Assembly (NCBI GenBank): GCA_002753665.1 | Contig: PEAP01000023.1 | Coordinates: 1 to 34,527 of the forward strand | Direction of reading: 5' to 3' | Source of the DNA: Magnetococcales bacterium DC0425bin3 | Lineage (GTDB): Bacteria; Pseudomonadota; Magnetococcia; Magnetococcales; DC0425bin3 | Length of the DNA: 34,527 bases | Part shown: piece after piece, positions 1 through 9,041 of the stretch | How positions within the stretch are numbered: position 1 is the stretch's first letter | How the letters are laid out: the number at the start of each line of letters is the position of its first letter | Translations under genes and position numbers: made by a program | Notes under the pieces: model-generated | What the model was told of the DNA's origin: nothing | Seen by the model: only the letters and a program-made list of their open reading frames with translations | Database searches by the model: none

Positions 1-3000
1 TCCGGGCAGGGCGCTGAAACAGATGTACAGTTTGATGGGGGGGAGTTGGTTTTCCCCCACCGGCTGCACCCAAGCGGAGTGTTTTTCCGCCAGGAACTTG
101 GCGAACAGCCTTCCCGACATGGGACGCCGGTAGCCAGCAGTGGTGTCCGGCATCACGAAACGGCCGACGCCGTGAACGCCAATCACATCGGCATGTCCGC
201 TGTTTGGGTCGCCCTCGATCAGTCGGCTCATATTGTCCTTTTCTGACTCACTCAGAGTCGAGAAGGAAACAGGTTCTTGTGAAAAAGCAATTCCTTTTGA
301 TGTAAATTGGTCAACCTGATGTGTGCCGCTGACACCGGCTATCAAATCGACGTCCGAGGCCCCCAGCGGTACCGGCATGGTATTCCCCCCCCAACCGAGA
401 TGCGCCCCGGACGCCATCACGGCCCCCCCGAACCCCGCCACGCCGCCGATCAGGGCGTTGAAGGCGGTTCCCGAACCGAAGAAAGCATGTCCGGTCATGG
501 CCGCCGCCACCCCGGAGGCGGCCACGGCGCCTCCCAGTCCCCCAACCACCCCGGCCGTCAGGGTGCCGATCCGGCTGACCGCGGCCACCGACAAGGAATT
601 TTCAAGGGCGGAAAAGGCCCGGGTCATGGCCATTTTGGCGGCCTGGCCGCCCAGCAGTTCGCCGGCGGCTCCGCCCGCCGCGCCGGCGGCCAGATCCACC
701 AGGGCTCGCCGGCCGGTGAATTTTTCCCCGGACAGGCCCGCCGTGGTGGCATCCCCCGCCACCGATCCCACCGCTCCGGAGGCGGCCGCCACCGCCGTGG
801 ACGCTCCCAGGGAGATGCCTTCTTCCATGCCGAAGGCCACGGCGCCGGCGCCGCCGGTGGCCACGGTGACCGCGACGCCCACCACCGCGCCCACCAGAAT
901 GGCCCACCAGGCCGCTTCCCCGGTGGGGTCCAGCATGGACACCGGGTTGCTGCCACCGTAGACGTAGGGTGAAAAGAACTGCAGGCGCGGATCCACGCTG
1001 TAGAAGCGCTTCAAGGCCGGATCGTAGAGTCGGGCCGCGGCATTGTAGAGCCCGGTCTCCCCATCGTATTCGTAACCGGTGAAACGGTAGCGGATGAGGT
1101 CGGTGTCGCCGGTGCTGGCGATGACGGCGCCGAAGGGGGAATAGTGAAAGGCGGTCTGCAGGGTTCCGGCGCTGTCCACCACCGCCCGCACGGAATGGAG
1201 GTGGTCCTTGAGGATCGGATGGATATTGCCGTCGATGCGCAGGGCGAACAGACCGTCGGGGCCGTACAGATACTCCGTGGTGGCGGTGGTGGTCCCGCTC
1301 TCCTGGTCGATTTCCACCAGCGGCCAGCCGTTGATGCCGCGCTGATAGAGGCGGGTGGTGGCGCCACTGGTCTTCACCACCCGATTGGACCGGCTGTCGT
1401 ACTGGAATTGGAGGGTGCCCTGTTGGCTGGTGGTGATGGCCGTGGCGCGCCGTGAGAGCAGGGCGTAATCGATCTGGGTGAGGCCGCCGGGAACGGCGCT
1501 GGTGACGGCTCCCAGGGCGTTGTAGCTGTACGCGCTGTCATCACTGCCGTCGGTGGCGAGTACGCGATCGGTGCCGTTCTGGTATTGGTAATCGGCCAGG
1601 GCGCCGCCTTCATCCAGGGTCAGAAGGTTGCCGTTGGCGTCGTAGGTGACGGGTTGGTCGAGGCCGAGAGACCAGGAGCTGGCGGTCTGGTCCGTCACCG
1701 CCTCGGCGACGATCAATCGGCCGGGCAGATCGTAGTCGTAGGCGTAGCTCAGGGAGGCGGGGAAATCCGTGTCGTCCTCGGCGAGCTGAAAACTCCCCGT
1801 CACCGCGGCGATCCGGCCGGAATAATACCCCGACCCCCCATAGGCCCCCGCGGTGTAGGCCAGGGTTTGTGAAAACGGCGTGGAGGCGATCGCCTCCACC
1901 CAGCCGGGGGAGTTGTAGCTCTTGGTGATGGTGAGCGGGTTCGTTCCGGACGGCAGACAGGTCACCTGGGAAATCAGATCGTCGTTGCGGTAGGTATAGG
2001 CGGCGAGAACCTGGCCATCCCCATCGGTGATCTGGATCACCCGTCCCACGCTGTCCCGCTCCAGGGCGAGGCTGTAGCCCGAGGGGTAGGTGGTGCCGGC
2101 GACATTGCCCAGAGTGTCGTAGCTGAAGGAGGTCACCTGGGAGAGGCCATCGGCGGCCAGGGTCAGACCTTGACTCGTCAGGTTCCCCTGAGCGTCGTAG
2201 CCGTAGGAGGTGGTGTTGAGCAGTGCGTGGGAGGTTTCATCGTACTCGGCGACGCTGACCAGGTGCCCCAGGTCCGTCAGCACCGAGCCATCCCCATCGA
2301 AGGACCAGCTGCGGACCACCTGGGCGCCATCGGCGGCGGTGGGCCAGTCGCTGGCGTCGGCCTGGGTCTGGAGGGTGTCGCTGTCCCAGGCGGCGGTCAC
2401 CAGGCCCTTTTCGATGGTGCGGCCATAGGTGTCGTATTTGCAGTAGCAGATCACCCCCTGCGCTGCGGCCAGGGGATCCTGCCAGAGGCGTCGCTGCCCC
2501 GCCTTGTTGTAGAGGAAGGTGCTGGTGCCGGAGTTGGGGGAGGTGGTCTGCGTCACACGGCCCAGGAAATCGCATTGCATGCTGTTCACCCAATCCGTCG
2601 CGGTGGAGCCCGCCGGCGGATTGAAGGCGTTGGGCAGTGCGTGAACGTGGGTGGTGGCGGTGCTGGAGAAGGTGGTGACCTGGGTATTCAGGAGAAAAGT
2701 CTCCTGAGCGGCGTCCAGGAAGGTCACCGCGGCCGCCGGGCGGTTGAGCGTGTCCTTGAACTGCCGGGTGACGTTGCCGTCCTGGTCGGTGACGGTGGTC
2801 ATGAAATATTGCCCCACGGGCCAGCCCAGGGCGGTATTGACGGCATCGTCCCCGTTGCAGCCATAGGCATGGCGGATGGTGTGCCGGTCGCCGGAAGAGG
2901 TCGTGGACAGATTGGTGATGGCGAAGTCCTGGCCCGCCGCTCCCACCTCGATGACCCGGGCCAGGGGCGAGGACTCCAGGAGATGGCGCAGGTAGGGATA

Positions 3001-6000
3001 ACCGCCATCGTCGGGATGACTGGTGGCGGCGGTTCCGGTCAGGAGGCCGCTGTCCCAGTCGAAGGACGTGACCACATCGTCCCGATAGCACACCAGACTG
3101 CCGGTCTGGCCGGCATAGGTGACCGGTTTGACCATGACCACCGGTCGGGCCAGCGCATCGTACTGGGTGGCGGCCACCACGCTCTGGCTGTCCTCGATGG
3201 ACTGCCCCTGGAGGGTCTTGCCGGCGCCATCGAAGTAGCGGATGCCCACCTGGGGGGATCCGCCGATGATGCAATGGGACAGCGCCACGGCGTCGCCGGC
3301 GAAAAAGCCCGGTTGGCCCGTGGGCATCCGACTGGGCAGATAGTCGAACAGGATCCTGCCCTCCAGCGCCATGATGATGGCGGCGGAACTCAGGACGATC
3401 ATCCACTGGCCCGAGGGATTGCTGCTTGTGAAGCGTCCCGCGAGGGTGGTGTCGTTGCGGGTATCCATCAGGCTCCAAAGGCCATCGACCGGGCTCCAGG
3501 TCACCGTCACGTCACTGCCGATGAGGATCCCCAGCTCCACCTGGGGTTGGTCCGCGGTCAGTTGGAAGCAGAAGAAGTAGTCGCTGGCGTAGGAGGGTTG
3601 GGAAAAGGTGATGCTGCCCTGCACCCCCCCGGAACAGGTCAGGAAACCGTTGGCGCTGGTCCAGAGGTCCGGGGTCTCCGAGGTGAAATGGTCGGACCAG
3701 ACCCCGTTGTCCAGAAAGCGCAGATAACAGGTCTCGCCCATGGGTTGCACCACCAGGTTGCTGTTGGGCTCGCTGGGGTCGAAGGCGTCCTGGGTCTGGC
3801 GGGACAGATAGGGGCAGACCACATTCTGCACCGCCTGGAAGTCGTTGGTGAGGGCGATCTGCCGATTGTAGCGGTCGTAGACCATCCGTTGCAGTTGATC
3901 GTAGGGTCCCACGGCTGCCAACCGCAGGGAATAGGTCGTGTCGTAGACGGCGATGCGCGCCTGGCCGATGAGCGAGGCGAAGCAGACGTTGTCCACGTAA
4001 ACCGTGCTGCTGCCCCGATTGACCGGGGTCAGGCGGACCGTGACCGCCGCGCTGCATCCGGTCAGGTCGATGAGAGCATGGCAGTAGGCCCAATCCGTGG
4101 AGGTGACCGCCATGGAGGCGGGAACGTCCGGCAGGGTGCCAGTGGAGACATAATCGATCTCCCAGACGACGCTGATCTCCGCCGTGGCGGTGGGATCGAT
4201 CCGCCCCCAGAAGGAAAACAGATAGACCTGGGAAAGATCGTCCGGAGTCAATTCCAGGGGGGTGCCGGTGACCCCCGGGGGCAGGCTCAGGCATTGGCTG
4301 CCGGTATTGCAGATGCTGGTGACCAGGGGTGTCTGGGAATAATCCAGGGCCCAGGCGCCGGGATCTTCGTAGCTTTCGAAGCCGAAATAATAGGCCTCTC
4401 CGCTGGCCAGCGACGTTCCCGAAAAGGTCGCCATCGTCAGGCCGTCCTGGGAATCGTGCAGCGTCGACTGCACCAGGCCCATGGCGTCCTGGGTTTCCTG
4501 GACATACCCATAGGCGTTGCGGACGTTGACCTGCGAGGTGGTCAACCAGGTGCCCGAGGTGGTGTCGGCAGCCGTGGTGGCGGTGGCCGAATCGCTGCCC
4601 TGGACCAGGGATGTGGCCTGGTATTGGTTCAACAGCTGGAGGGTCCCGGCCGACCCCATGTCCGGGCCGGCGAAGGTGGACCAGGTGACGACCTGTTGGT
4701 TCAAGACCACCGCAGCGCCCCCCGCCACGGTCACGGTCCCGGTGACCTGCACATTGTCGCGCAGCCGGTTCACATAGGCCATCCAGGGGTAGGTGGCATA
4801 GCCGGGCAACACGGTGCGCTGGTGGGTTTCCGACTGGCCCTGTGCGTTGTACGTCGTGGTTTGGGTGGTACTCACCTGGCCGGTGCGGGCATCGTATTGG
4901 AATTCCTGCAGGGCGGTGACTCCGTCCAGCGTACTGCTGCTCTGGTCGAGTTGCACGAAGACGCCGTTGAGGTCACAGGTCGCGCCGCTGAGAACGTCCT
5001 GGATCTGGTCCACCACGCTCCAGGTGCTGCTCCGACTGGCCACCAGCGTGTTATCGGCGTCGAACTGGTTCGTGGTGTCCAGTTGCCCATCCAGGACCGC
5101 CTCCAGGGTGGGATTGCCCACCGACAGGGTGCCGACGCTGTTGATGAAGGTATATTGGGTGTAGCCGTTGTCCGTCCCCTCGGCCTGGGTGACCTGGTAG
5201 TATTTGCAGCTGTTGCCCTGGGAAGCCACCGCGGCAGTGGATTCATCGAAGGTGTAGGTGGACAGCTTCTGGATGAAGCCGTCGTCGATGGTGACGGTCA
5301 GGATGGGATAGTCGGTGATGGGGTCGGTGATGGAATCGTTCAGGTACCGGTACAGCGTGATGGACTGGGCCTGGTCCAGGGTATCGTCCAGGGGCAAGAA
5401 GGTGACGAAGCTGCCGTTGCCGGCAGGGAACTTACCGGCGGTATCGGAATCCAGCGTGCCGTCGCTGGCCACCATCTGGTAGAAATTCTCCGGGAGGCTC
5501 TCCACGGAGTCCACGTAACAGGTATTCAGCACCAACACGTCGGTGCCCGACGGCGCGCCCCCGCTTTGCGTCTGATAGACCATGAACTGGGTGGCTTCGT
5601 TGATGAGCGTGGTATTGTTGCTGCCGTCGGGCAGTTTATAGACCGGGTCCTCGATGGCGTCGCTCCAATCGGTGGAGGTTCCCCGGTAGTAGATCTTGTC
5701 GTTCAGGGTGATGAAATCCGGCGCGGCGGAGGGGAAATAGCTGGTCAGGCGGGGATCGTTGGGGGGACTGTCGTACAGGGAGAGCGTACTCGCGTCCCAG
5801 GCGTCGCTTTGGGTGTTGGGATCGAAAGCCAGGGCGCAGGCGATGATCTGGGACGTGGAATTCTCCGACTTGACCACGATGTCCGAACCCGTGGCGAACC
5901 AGAACAGGGTGCCCTCCACCACCGGCAGTTGCAGTTTCAGGGTATCGTTGCTCAACCAGGTGGAGCCGTTGAAGCGCAGCAGGTAGGGACCGCTGACCAC

Positions 6001-8316
6001 CAGACCGGTGTCCGTCACCTGGGCGGTATGGTCGCAGGGCAGGTCGCCGCTGCTGGTTTTGTCCAGCTGGTAGGAGGCGATGAAGGGCGTGTTCCAGGTG
6101 TAGGCTCCGTCCTGGCCCCAGGTATACAAGGCCACCGCATAGGTGATGCCGGAGGAAAGATCCTCGGTGACATAAGTGGCGGCGAACACCCACTCGGCGG
6201 CGCTCCACTGAAAGTTGTCCTCGACATCGGTGCCGGTGATGGCGATGTCCACGGCGGTGACCTGATCCCCTGTATGCCAGCTTCCCGATTCATCCAGGTA
6301 GTCGAGGATCAACAGACTCTGCTTGTGTCCCGGGGCGCTGTCGATATCGTAGTAGAGAATCGGCAGGAGGTTGGCGGCGGCGGTCAGGAAGATCCGGTAA
6401 TAAGTTGGTTTTTCCGCCTGGGCCGGTGTCGGCACGCTGTCCTCGTCCCAGACCTTGGCGGTATTGTCCCAGGTATAGCGGGCGACGGTGTTGTCGTACC
6501 CGTTGGCCACGGCGAAGAAACGGTCCCCGGTCACCACCTGGCGGTCGGTGGTCTCCAGGATTAGGGGCGCGGCGGAACTTTCCAGCCACCCGCCGAGGAT
6601 ACGGATGTTCTTGTGATAGAACAGAACCCGGCTACTTTCGCCGTTGGCCAGAGCGAAGTCGATGGTAAAGAAATCATCCTGGAGATTGACGGTGACATCG
6701 TCCTTGTCGATGGCCAGATCGAGAACCGCCGTGGCCGGCTGCCACTGCACCCAGCGTCCCGTCCAGGTATAGACGGCCATGGAGAACCGGGTGCCGCTGT
6801 CGATCCAGAGTACCACCGCATAATCGGCCCCGAACCAGATCCGCGGCGTCGCGCTGGCCAGAGGGGCGTCGATCCGCAGACTCCGGCTGCAGTTGCCGAG
6901 CTGTTTCTGCTGATAGGTGTAGGAGAGGGTGGCGCCTTCGGGCAGGACCCGGGTGGCCATGGCGCCCGGGTTGGTGTCGCTCTGCCCATGGTAGGTGAAC
7001 CGCATGGCGGGAAGCTGGCAGCCGTTGGCCAGCACCGTGGCCACCCCAGTGAGGGTTCTTTTGCAGGTATCGCCCAGGAAGGTGTCCGGGGCCGACCCCG
7101 CGATGGCGCAGAACGACCCCAATTCATACTCCAGCTCGGTGGTGTAGAGCAGGGCGCCGTCGTCGTTGTAGCAGGCGACGCTGGCCAGATATTGCGTTTC
7201 GTAGCCGCTTTGATAGGCGTCCGGATCCTGGTTCGGAACCGCCTTGTAGGGGTCCAGATATTCCCGGGCCAGGCTGGCCTCCTGATTGTATTCCTTGTCG
7301 GCGTAGTTCAGTTGCACCCACTGCCCGAACATGTCGGTGATGGTGTTCAGATAGATGGCCTTGGTATAGGGCAGCCCGTCGCTGCCCACCTGCTGGGTCG
7401 TTTGGGAGTAGACATAGAGAATCTCGTCCCGGCACAGGGCGCGTTCCGAACTCAGATACCAGGATTGGGGATATTGATCCTGCAGCAGCGTCTGGTCGCT
7501 GGCGTGGCTGACGGTGCTGGGGCCGGACCAGTTGTTCCAGCGCACGCCCCAGGTCACCGCGTTTCCCCGACTGGTGCGATAGCCGTCGTCATCCTGCCCC
7601 AGGCCGCCGCCGAAGACCGCGCACAGGCCATCGGTGGTGGTGACCTCCCAGCGTTCGAAGGGGGCGTAGTGGCGCACCTGGGAGAAATCGAAACTTTCCG
7701 GTTCGTAGCCGTCGCCCCCATCCAGGACGAGCAGCTGCCCCTGATCCAGTTCCAGATCGAGGAGAAATTCGTTCACGCTGTCGGTAATGGTCCAGGATTG
7801 GCCCTGGGCCACCACCGTCACGCTGGCGGAGGCGTCCACCACCAGGCTTTGCGCCAGGAACGCCGTCAGCAGGGCCTCGCTCAACGCACCCTGATCCAGA
7901 TCGGTGGCCAGGCTGGCGTCCAGGACACCGCGCTGCCAAACCCGATCGGTCCGGTAGAGTCGGTTCTGGATTTCCTTCCGGGTCAGATAGAACGTGGCGC
8001 CGTCCCGATTGCCCGCCGCGCCGTATTCGGCATCGATGCGGTCCAGACCCAGCAGCCAACCCAGGCCCAGCACGCCTGTCGGGGCGTCCCGGTTGCTCTT
8101 GGTCACCTGGCTGGACACGATGCTGTTGTAGATCCCATAGACGCCGATGTTCAGTCCGCTGCGTCCTTTCAGGGAGGCCAGCGGCACCGAAAAGTGGAGC
8201 GCTCCCTGAAACAGGTTGATGGTGGGATCGGCGGTGCCATTCCCACCTCCCGAGAACTGAAAGGTCTGGGTATTGGGAACATCAAAGATGTTCGACGTCT
8301 GACTCTGTTGCGACAC
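1..8316 (-). CDS. Giant RHS/YD-repeat protein (partial, C-terminus off left edge)
   Basis: A single minus-strand frame is open from a GTG at 8316-8314 to the window edge, at least 2772 codons. A GAGGA ribosome site lies six bases before the GTG. No signal peptide is visible. Residues 1 to about 110 resemble the N-terminal region of SpvB/TcB-like and RHS proteins (INLFQGALHFSVPL, then PTGVLGLGW). A large beta-rich middle follows, with a jelly-roll-like insert near residues 1305-1450. YD-type repeats occur between about 1480 and 2400 (for example YDAQGNLTSQG near 2035). The RHS core motif (GETGLYNAAARLYDP, RFYSVDP) lies at about 2420-2445 and ends in LDPTGEAAW near 2464. After it comes a Gly/Ala-rich hydrophobic stretch and a variable tip. 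RHS proteins commonly form a closed shell around a C-terminal toxin delivered to other cells. Here the toxin role is inferred, and any immunity gene would lie left of the window. Confidence 0.93.
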   Translation of the reverse strand, partial: MSQQSQTSNIFDVPNTQTFQFSGGGNGTADPTINLFQGALHFSVPLASLKGRSGLNIGVYGIYNSIVSSQVTKSNRDAPTGVLGLGWLLGLDRIDAEYGAAGNRDGATFYLTRKEIQNRLYRTDRVWQRGVLDASLATDLDQGALSEALLTAFLAQSLVVDASASVTVVAQGQSWTITDSVNEFLLDLELDQGQLLVLDGGDGYEPESFDFSQVRHYAPFERWEVTTTDGLCAVFGGGLGQDDDGYRTSRGNAVTWGVRWNNWSGPSTVSHASDQTLLQDQYPQSWYLSSERALCRDEILYVYSQTTQQVGSDGLPYTKAIYLNTITDMFGQWVQLNYADKEYNQEASLAREYLDPYKAVPNQDPDAYQSGYETQYLASVACYNDDGALLYTTELEYELGSFCAIAGSAPDTFLGDTCKRTLTGVATVLANGCQLPAMRFTYHGQSDTNPGAMATRVLPEGATLSYTYQQKQLGNCSRSLRIDAPLASATPRIWFGADYAVVLWIDSGTRFSMAVYTWTGRWVQWQPATAVLDLAIDKDDVTVNLQDDFFTIDFALANGESSRVLFYHKNIRILGGWLESSAAPLILETTDRQVVTGDRFFAVANGYDNTVARYTWDNTAKVWDEDSVPTPAQAEKPTYYRIFLTAAANLLPILYYDIDSAPGHKQSLLILDYLDESGSWHTGDQVTAVDIAITGTDVEDNFQWSAAEWVFAATYVTEDLSSGITYAVALYTWGQDGAYTWNTPFIASYQLDKTSSGDLPCDHTAQVTDTGLVVSGPYLLRFNGSTWLSNDTLKLQLPVVEGTLFWFATGSDIVVKSENSTSQIIACALAFDPNTQSDAWDASTLSLYDSPPNDPRLTSYFPSAAPDFITLNDKIYYRGTSTDWSDAIEDPVYKLPDGSNNTTLINEATQFMVYQTQSGGAPSGTDVLVLNTCYVDSVESLPENFYQMVASDGTLDSDTAGKFPAGNGSFVTFLPLDDTLDQAQSITLYRYLNDSITDPITDYPILTVTIDDGFIQKLSTYTFDESTAAVASQGNSCKYYQVTQAEGTDNGYTQYTFINSVGTLSVGNPTLEAVLDGQLDTTNQFDADNTLVASRSSTWSVVDQIQDVLSGATCDLNGVFVQLDQSSSTLDGVTALQEFQYDARTGQVSTTQTTTYNAQGQSETHQRTVLPGYATYPWMAYVNRLRDNVQVTGTVTVAGGAAVVLNQQVVTWSTFAGPDMGSAGTLQLLNQYQATSLVQGSDSATATTAADTTSGTWLTTSQVNVRNAYGYVQETQDAMGLVQSTLHDSQDGLTMATFSGTSLASGEAYYFGFESYEDPGAWALDYSQTPLVTSICNTGSQCLSLPPGVTGTPLELTPDDLSQVYLFSFWGRIDPTATAEISVVWEIDYVSTGTLPDVPASMAVTSTDWAYCHALIDLTGCSAAVTVRLTPVNRGSSTVYVDNVCFASLIGQARIAVYDTTYSLRLAAVGPYDQLQRMVYDRYNRQIALTNDFQAVQNVVCPYLSRQTQDAFDPSEPNSNLVVQPMGETCYLRFLDNGVWSDHFTSETPDLWTSANGFLTCSGGVQGSITFSQPSYASDYFFCFQLTADQPQVELGILIGSDVTVTWSPVDGLWSLMDTRNDTTLAGRFTSSNPSGQWMIVLSSAAIIMALEGRILFDYLPSRMPTGQPGFFAGDAVALSHCIIGGSPQVGIRYFDGAGKTLQGQSIEDSQSVVAATQYDALARPVVMVKPVTYAGQTGSLVCYRDDVVTSFDWDSGLLTGTAATSHPDDGGYPYLRHLLESSPLARVIEVGAAGQDFAITNLSTTSSGDRHTIRHAYGCNGDDAVNTALGWPVGQYFMTTVTDQDGNVTRQFKDTLNRPAAAVTFLDAAQETFLLNTQVTTFSSTATTHVHALPNAFNPPAGSTATDWVNSMQCDFLGRVTQTTSPNSGTSTFLYNKAGQRRLWQDPLAAAQGVICYCKYDTYGRTIEKGLVTAAWDSDTLQTQADASDWPTAADGAQVVRSWSFDGDGSVLTDLGHLVSVAEYDETSHALLNTTSYGYDAQGNLTSQGLTLAADGLSQVTSFSYDTLGNVAGTTYPSGYSLALERDSVGRVIQITDGDGQVLAAYTYRNDDLISQVTCLPSGTNPLTITKSYNSPGWVEAIASTPFSQTLAYTAGAYGGSGYYSGRIAAVTGSFQLAEDDTDFPASLSYAYDYDLPGRLIVAEAVTDQTASSWSLGLDQPVTYDANGNLLTLDEGGALADYQYQNGTDRVLATDGSDDSAYSYNALGAVTSAVPGGLTQIDYALLSRRATAITTSQQGTLQFQYDSRSNRVVKTSGATTRLYQRGINGWPLVEIDQESGTTTATTEYLYGPDGLFALRIDGNIHPILKDHLHSVRAVVDSAGTLQTAFHYSPFGAVIASTGDTDLIRYRFTGYEYDGETGLYNAAARLYDPALKRFYSVDPRLQFFSPYVYGGSNPVSMLDPTGEAAWWAILVGAVVGVAVTVATGGAGAVAFGMEEGISLGASTAVAAASGAVGSVAGDATTAGLSGEKFTGRRALVDLAAGAAGGAAGELLGGQAAKMAMTRAFSALENSLSVAAVSRIGTLTAGVVGGLGGAVAASGVAAAMTGHAFFGSGTAFNALIGGVAGFGGAVMASGAHLGWGGNTMPVPLGASDVDLIAGVSGTHQVDQFTSKGIAFSQEPVSFSTLSESEKDNMSRLIEGDPNSGHADVIGVHGVGRFVMPDTTAGYRRPMSGRLFAKFLAEKHSAWVQPVGENQLPPIKLYICFSALPG

Positions 8317-8343
8317 GGATTGTCCTCGATTAATAATATTTTA

Positions 8344-8371
8344 ATCATATGTATTGCCGGTCTTCTGTCGA
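8344..8371 (-). promoter_or_regulatory. Candidate sigma-70 promoter for the RHS gene
   Basis: On the minus strand, TCGACA (8371-8366) is followed after 16 bases by TATGAT (8349-8344). Each hexamer matches consensus at five of six positions. Transcription would start near 8337, giving a leader of about 20 bases before the GTG of the RHS gene. The site lies in an AT-rich stretch. This is a sequence match only. Confidence 0.5.
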
Positions 8372-8536
8372 ACCGGTGTCTGCTTCTTCATCCTGTCACG
8401 ATACGATCTGAAGCATATATACCGGATCTCGGAAGCCAAGAAAACAGAAAAATTTGATGACGGTCAAATTTATATGCCGAACTCCTTTTTGGGTGATCGG
8501 GAGTAGCGCCAAAGGTGTTTCAGGCGAACTCGGGTG

Positions 8537-8556
8537 ATGGACCGCCCTGCGGCCAT
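8537..8556. promoter_or_regulatory. Imperfect inverted repeat, possible activator site
   Basis: ATGG-a-CCGC (8537-8545) is mirrored by GCGG-CCAT (8549-8556) across a CCT centre, with one bulged A. It lies about 65 bases upstream of the sigma-54-type promoter at 8613, where enhancer-binding activators can bind. A second CCATGG follows at 8566. The link to the promoter is inference from position alone. Confidence 0.25.
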
Positions 8557-8612
8557 GGTCGCAATCCATGGTGATCGGGTGGTCGGAGGGGTTGGAGATG
8601 ATTCGCGCAGCA

Positions 8613-8628
8613 TGGCACGTGTATTGCG
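8613..8628 (+). promoter_or_regulatory. Sigma-54 (RpoN) -24/-12 promoter
   Basis: TGGCACG (8613-8619), four bases, then TTGC (8624-8627) followed by G. This matches the TGGCACG-N4-TTGCW consensus except at the last base, and the invariant GG and GC are exactly ten bases apart. Transcription would start near 8639 on the plus strand, into a stretch with no ATG and a terminator-like hairpin about 80 bases further on. The RHS gene runs in the opposite direction, so it is not the target. Confidence 0.6.
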
Positions 8629-8648
8629 TTTCAAATTGCATTTAGTTG

Positions 8649-8674
8649 ACAGCATCAACGTTACAGCATCAACG
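8649..8674 (+). repeat. Direct repeat ACAGCATCAACG x2
   Basis: Two identical 12-base units start at 8649 and 8663, separated by TT (period 14). They lie just after the predicted start of the sigma-54 transcript. They could be paired protein sites or repeated target-binding sequences of a small RNA. Confidence 0.8.
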
Positions 8675-8719
8675 GATTTTCGATTCTGGATTCTGGCCCA
8701 TTTGAAAGTTTGACAGCCG

Positions 8720-8758
8720 GGGCCGGTTGTGTCATTTGTCTTGAGACCGGCCCGTTTT
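8720..8758 (+). terminator. Terminator-like hairpin with short T run
   Basis: GGGCCGGT (8720-8727) pairs perfectly with ACCGGCCC (8746-8753) across an 18-base loop and is followed by GTTTT. The T run is short, so termination may be partial. If it works, it separates the sigma-54 transcript from the SRP RNA gene. Confidence 0.45.
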
Positions 8759-8804
8759 GATGGATGGGGGAGGCCTCCCTCCACCCTCCACCGAATGAAA
8801 GCCG
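8757..8804 (+). repeat. Left arm of long inverted repeat around ffs
   Basis: This 48-base arm is the reverse complement of 9042-9088 except for one extra base (CCGAATG here against CCAATG in the complement of the other arm). Each arm contains the palindrome GGGAGGCCTCCC. The arms flank the SRP RNA gene on both sides. I see no further copy in the window and no clear target-site duplication. Confidence 0.95.
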
Positions 8805-8842
8805 CTCCGCGACTTTCGCGGTGACACGCAGACGCAACCAGC

Positions 8843-8959
8843 GGGCGGCGATGATGGTCAGGACCCGCGCAACGAACCCCCGTAAACCCCGCCAGGACCG
8901 GAAGGTAGCAACGGCAGCGGATGGTTCGTGTGCCGCGGGACCCCTGGCCGGAGCCGCCC
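8843..8959 (+). ncRNA. ffs: Bacterial small signal recognition particle RNA (4.5S)
   Basis: The conserved Ffh-binding hairpin is plain at 8891-8915: GCCAGGACC, the GGAA tetraloop (8900-8903), then GGTAGCAACGGC with the AGCA internal-loop side. The rest folds as one long rod: GGGCGGC (8843-8849) pairs with GCCGCCC (8953-8959), GGTCAGG with CCTGGCC (one G-U), CCGCG with CGCGG, and ACGAAC with GTTCGT. The RNA of about 117 nt is the core of the signal recognition particle and, with Ffh, targets nascent membrane proteins to FtsY. It lies directly upstream of dnaX, a common arrangement in bacteria. No strong promoter is visible right before it. The gene is enclosed by the long inverted repeat. Confidence 0.95.
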
Positions 8960-8974
8960 TTTGACCACTCGGCC

Positions 8975-9000
8975 CGTCCTCCCCCGTCTGGGGGAGGACG
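8975..9000 (+). terminator. Perfect 11-bp hairpin after ffs
   Basis: CGTCCTCCCCC (8975-8985) pairs with GGGGGAGGACG (8990-9000) across the loop GTCT. It lies 15 bases after the SRP RNA. No T run follows, so it may stabilise or process the RNA 3' end and not act as a full intrinsic terminator. Confidence 0.5.
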
Positions 9001-9041
9001 GAGCGCCTTCCCGATCCGGTGTTACCGTGGAAGCCGGAAGC

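Larger units (their letters stand above)
8639..8758 (+). ncRNA. Candidate sigma-54-dependent small RNA (about 120 nt)
   Basis: Defined by the sigma-54-type promoter at 8613-8628 on the left and the hairpin with GTTTT at 8720-8758 on the right. The interval has no ATG on the plus strand. It carries the 12-base unit ACAGCATCAACG twice (8649-8660 and 8663-8674) and GATTCTG twice in tandem (8682-8695). I recognise no known RNA family. Boundaries and existence are inferred from the flanking signals only. Confidence 0.35.
8317..8842. other. Long non-coding stretch between the RHS gene and ffs
   Basis: No convincing protein-coding gene is present in these 526 bases. From left to right they hold the RHS promoter (minus strand), a pair of GGTGATCGGG direct repeats (8492-8501 and 8570-8579), an imperfect inverted repeat, a sigma-54-type promoter (plus strand), two short tandem repeats, a GC-rich hairpin followed by GTTTT, the left arm of the long inverted repeat and a 6-bp hairpin (8807-8812 with 8816-8821). 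Short frames here have no ribosome site and no recognisable product. Confidence 0.7.

Noticed and set aside
2170-6564. A 1464-residue open frame on the plus strand
   Set aside because: It is antisense to the RHS gene. The minus-strand frame is open throughout and has RHS motifs; the plus frame is Gly/Val/His-rich with no domain, a usual shadow of GC-rich coding DNA.
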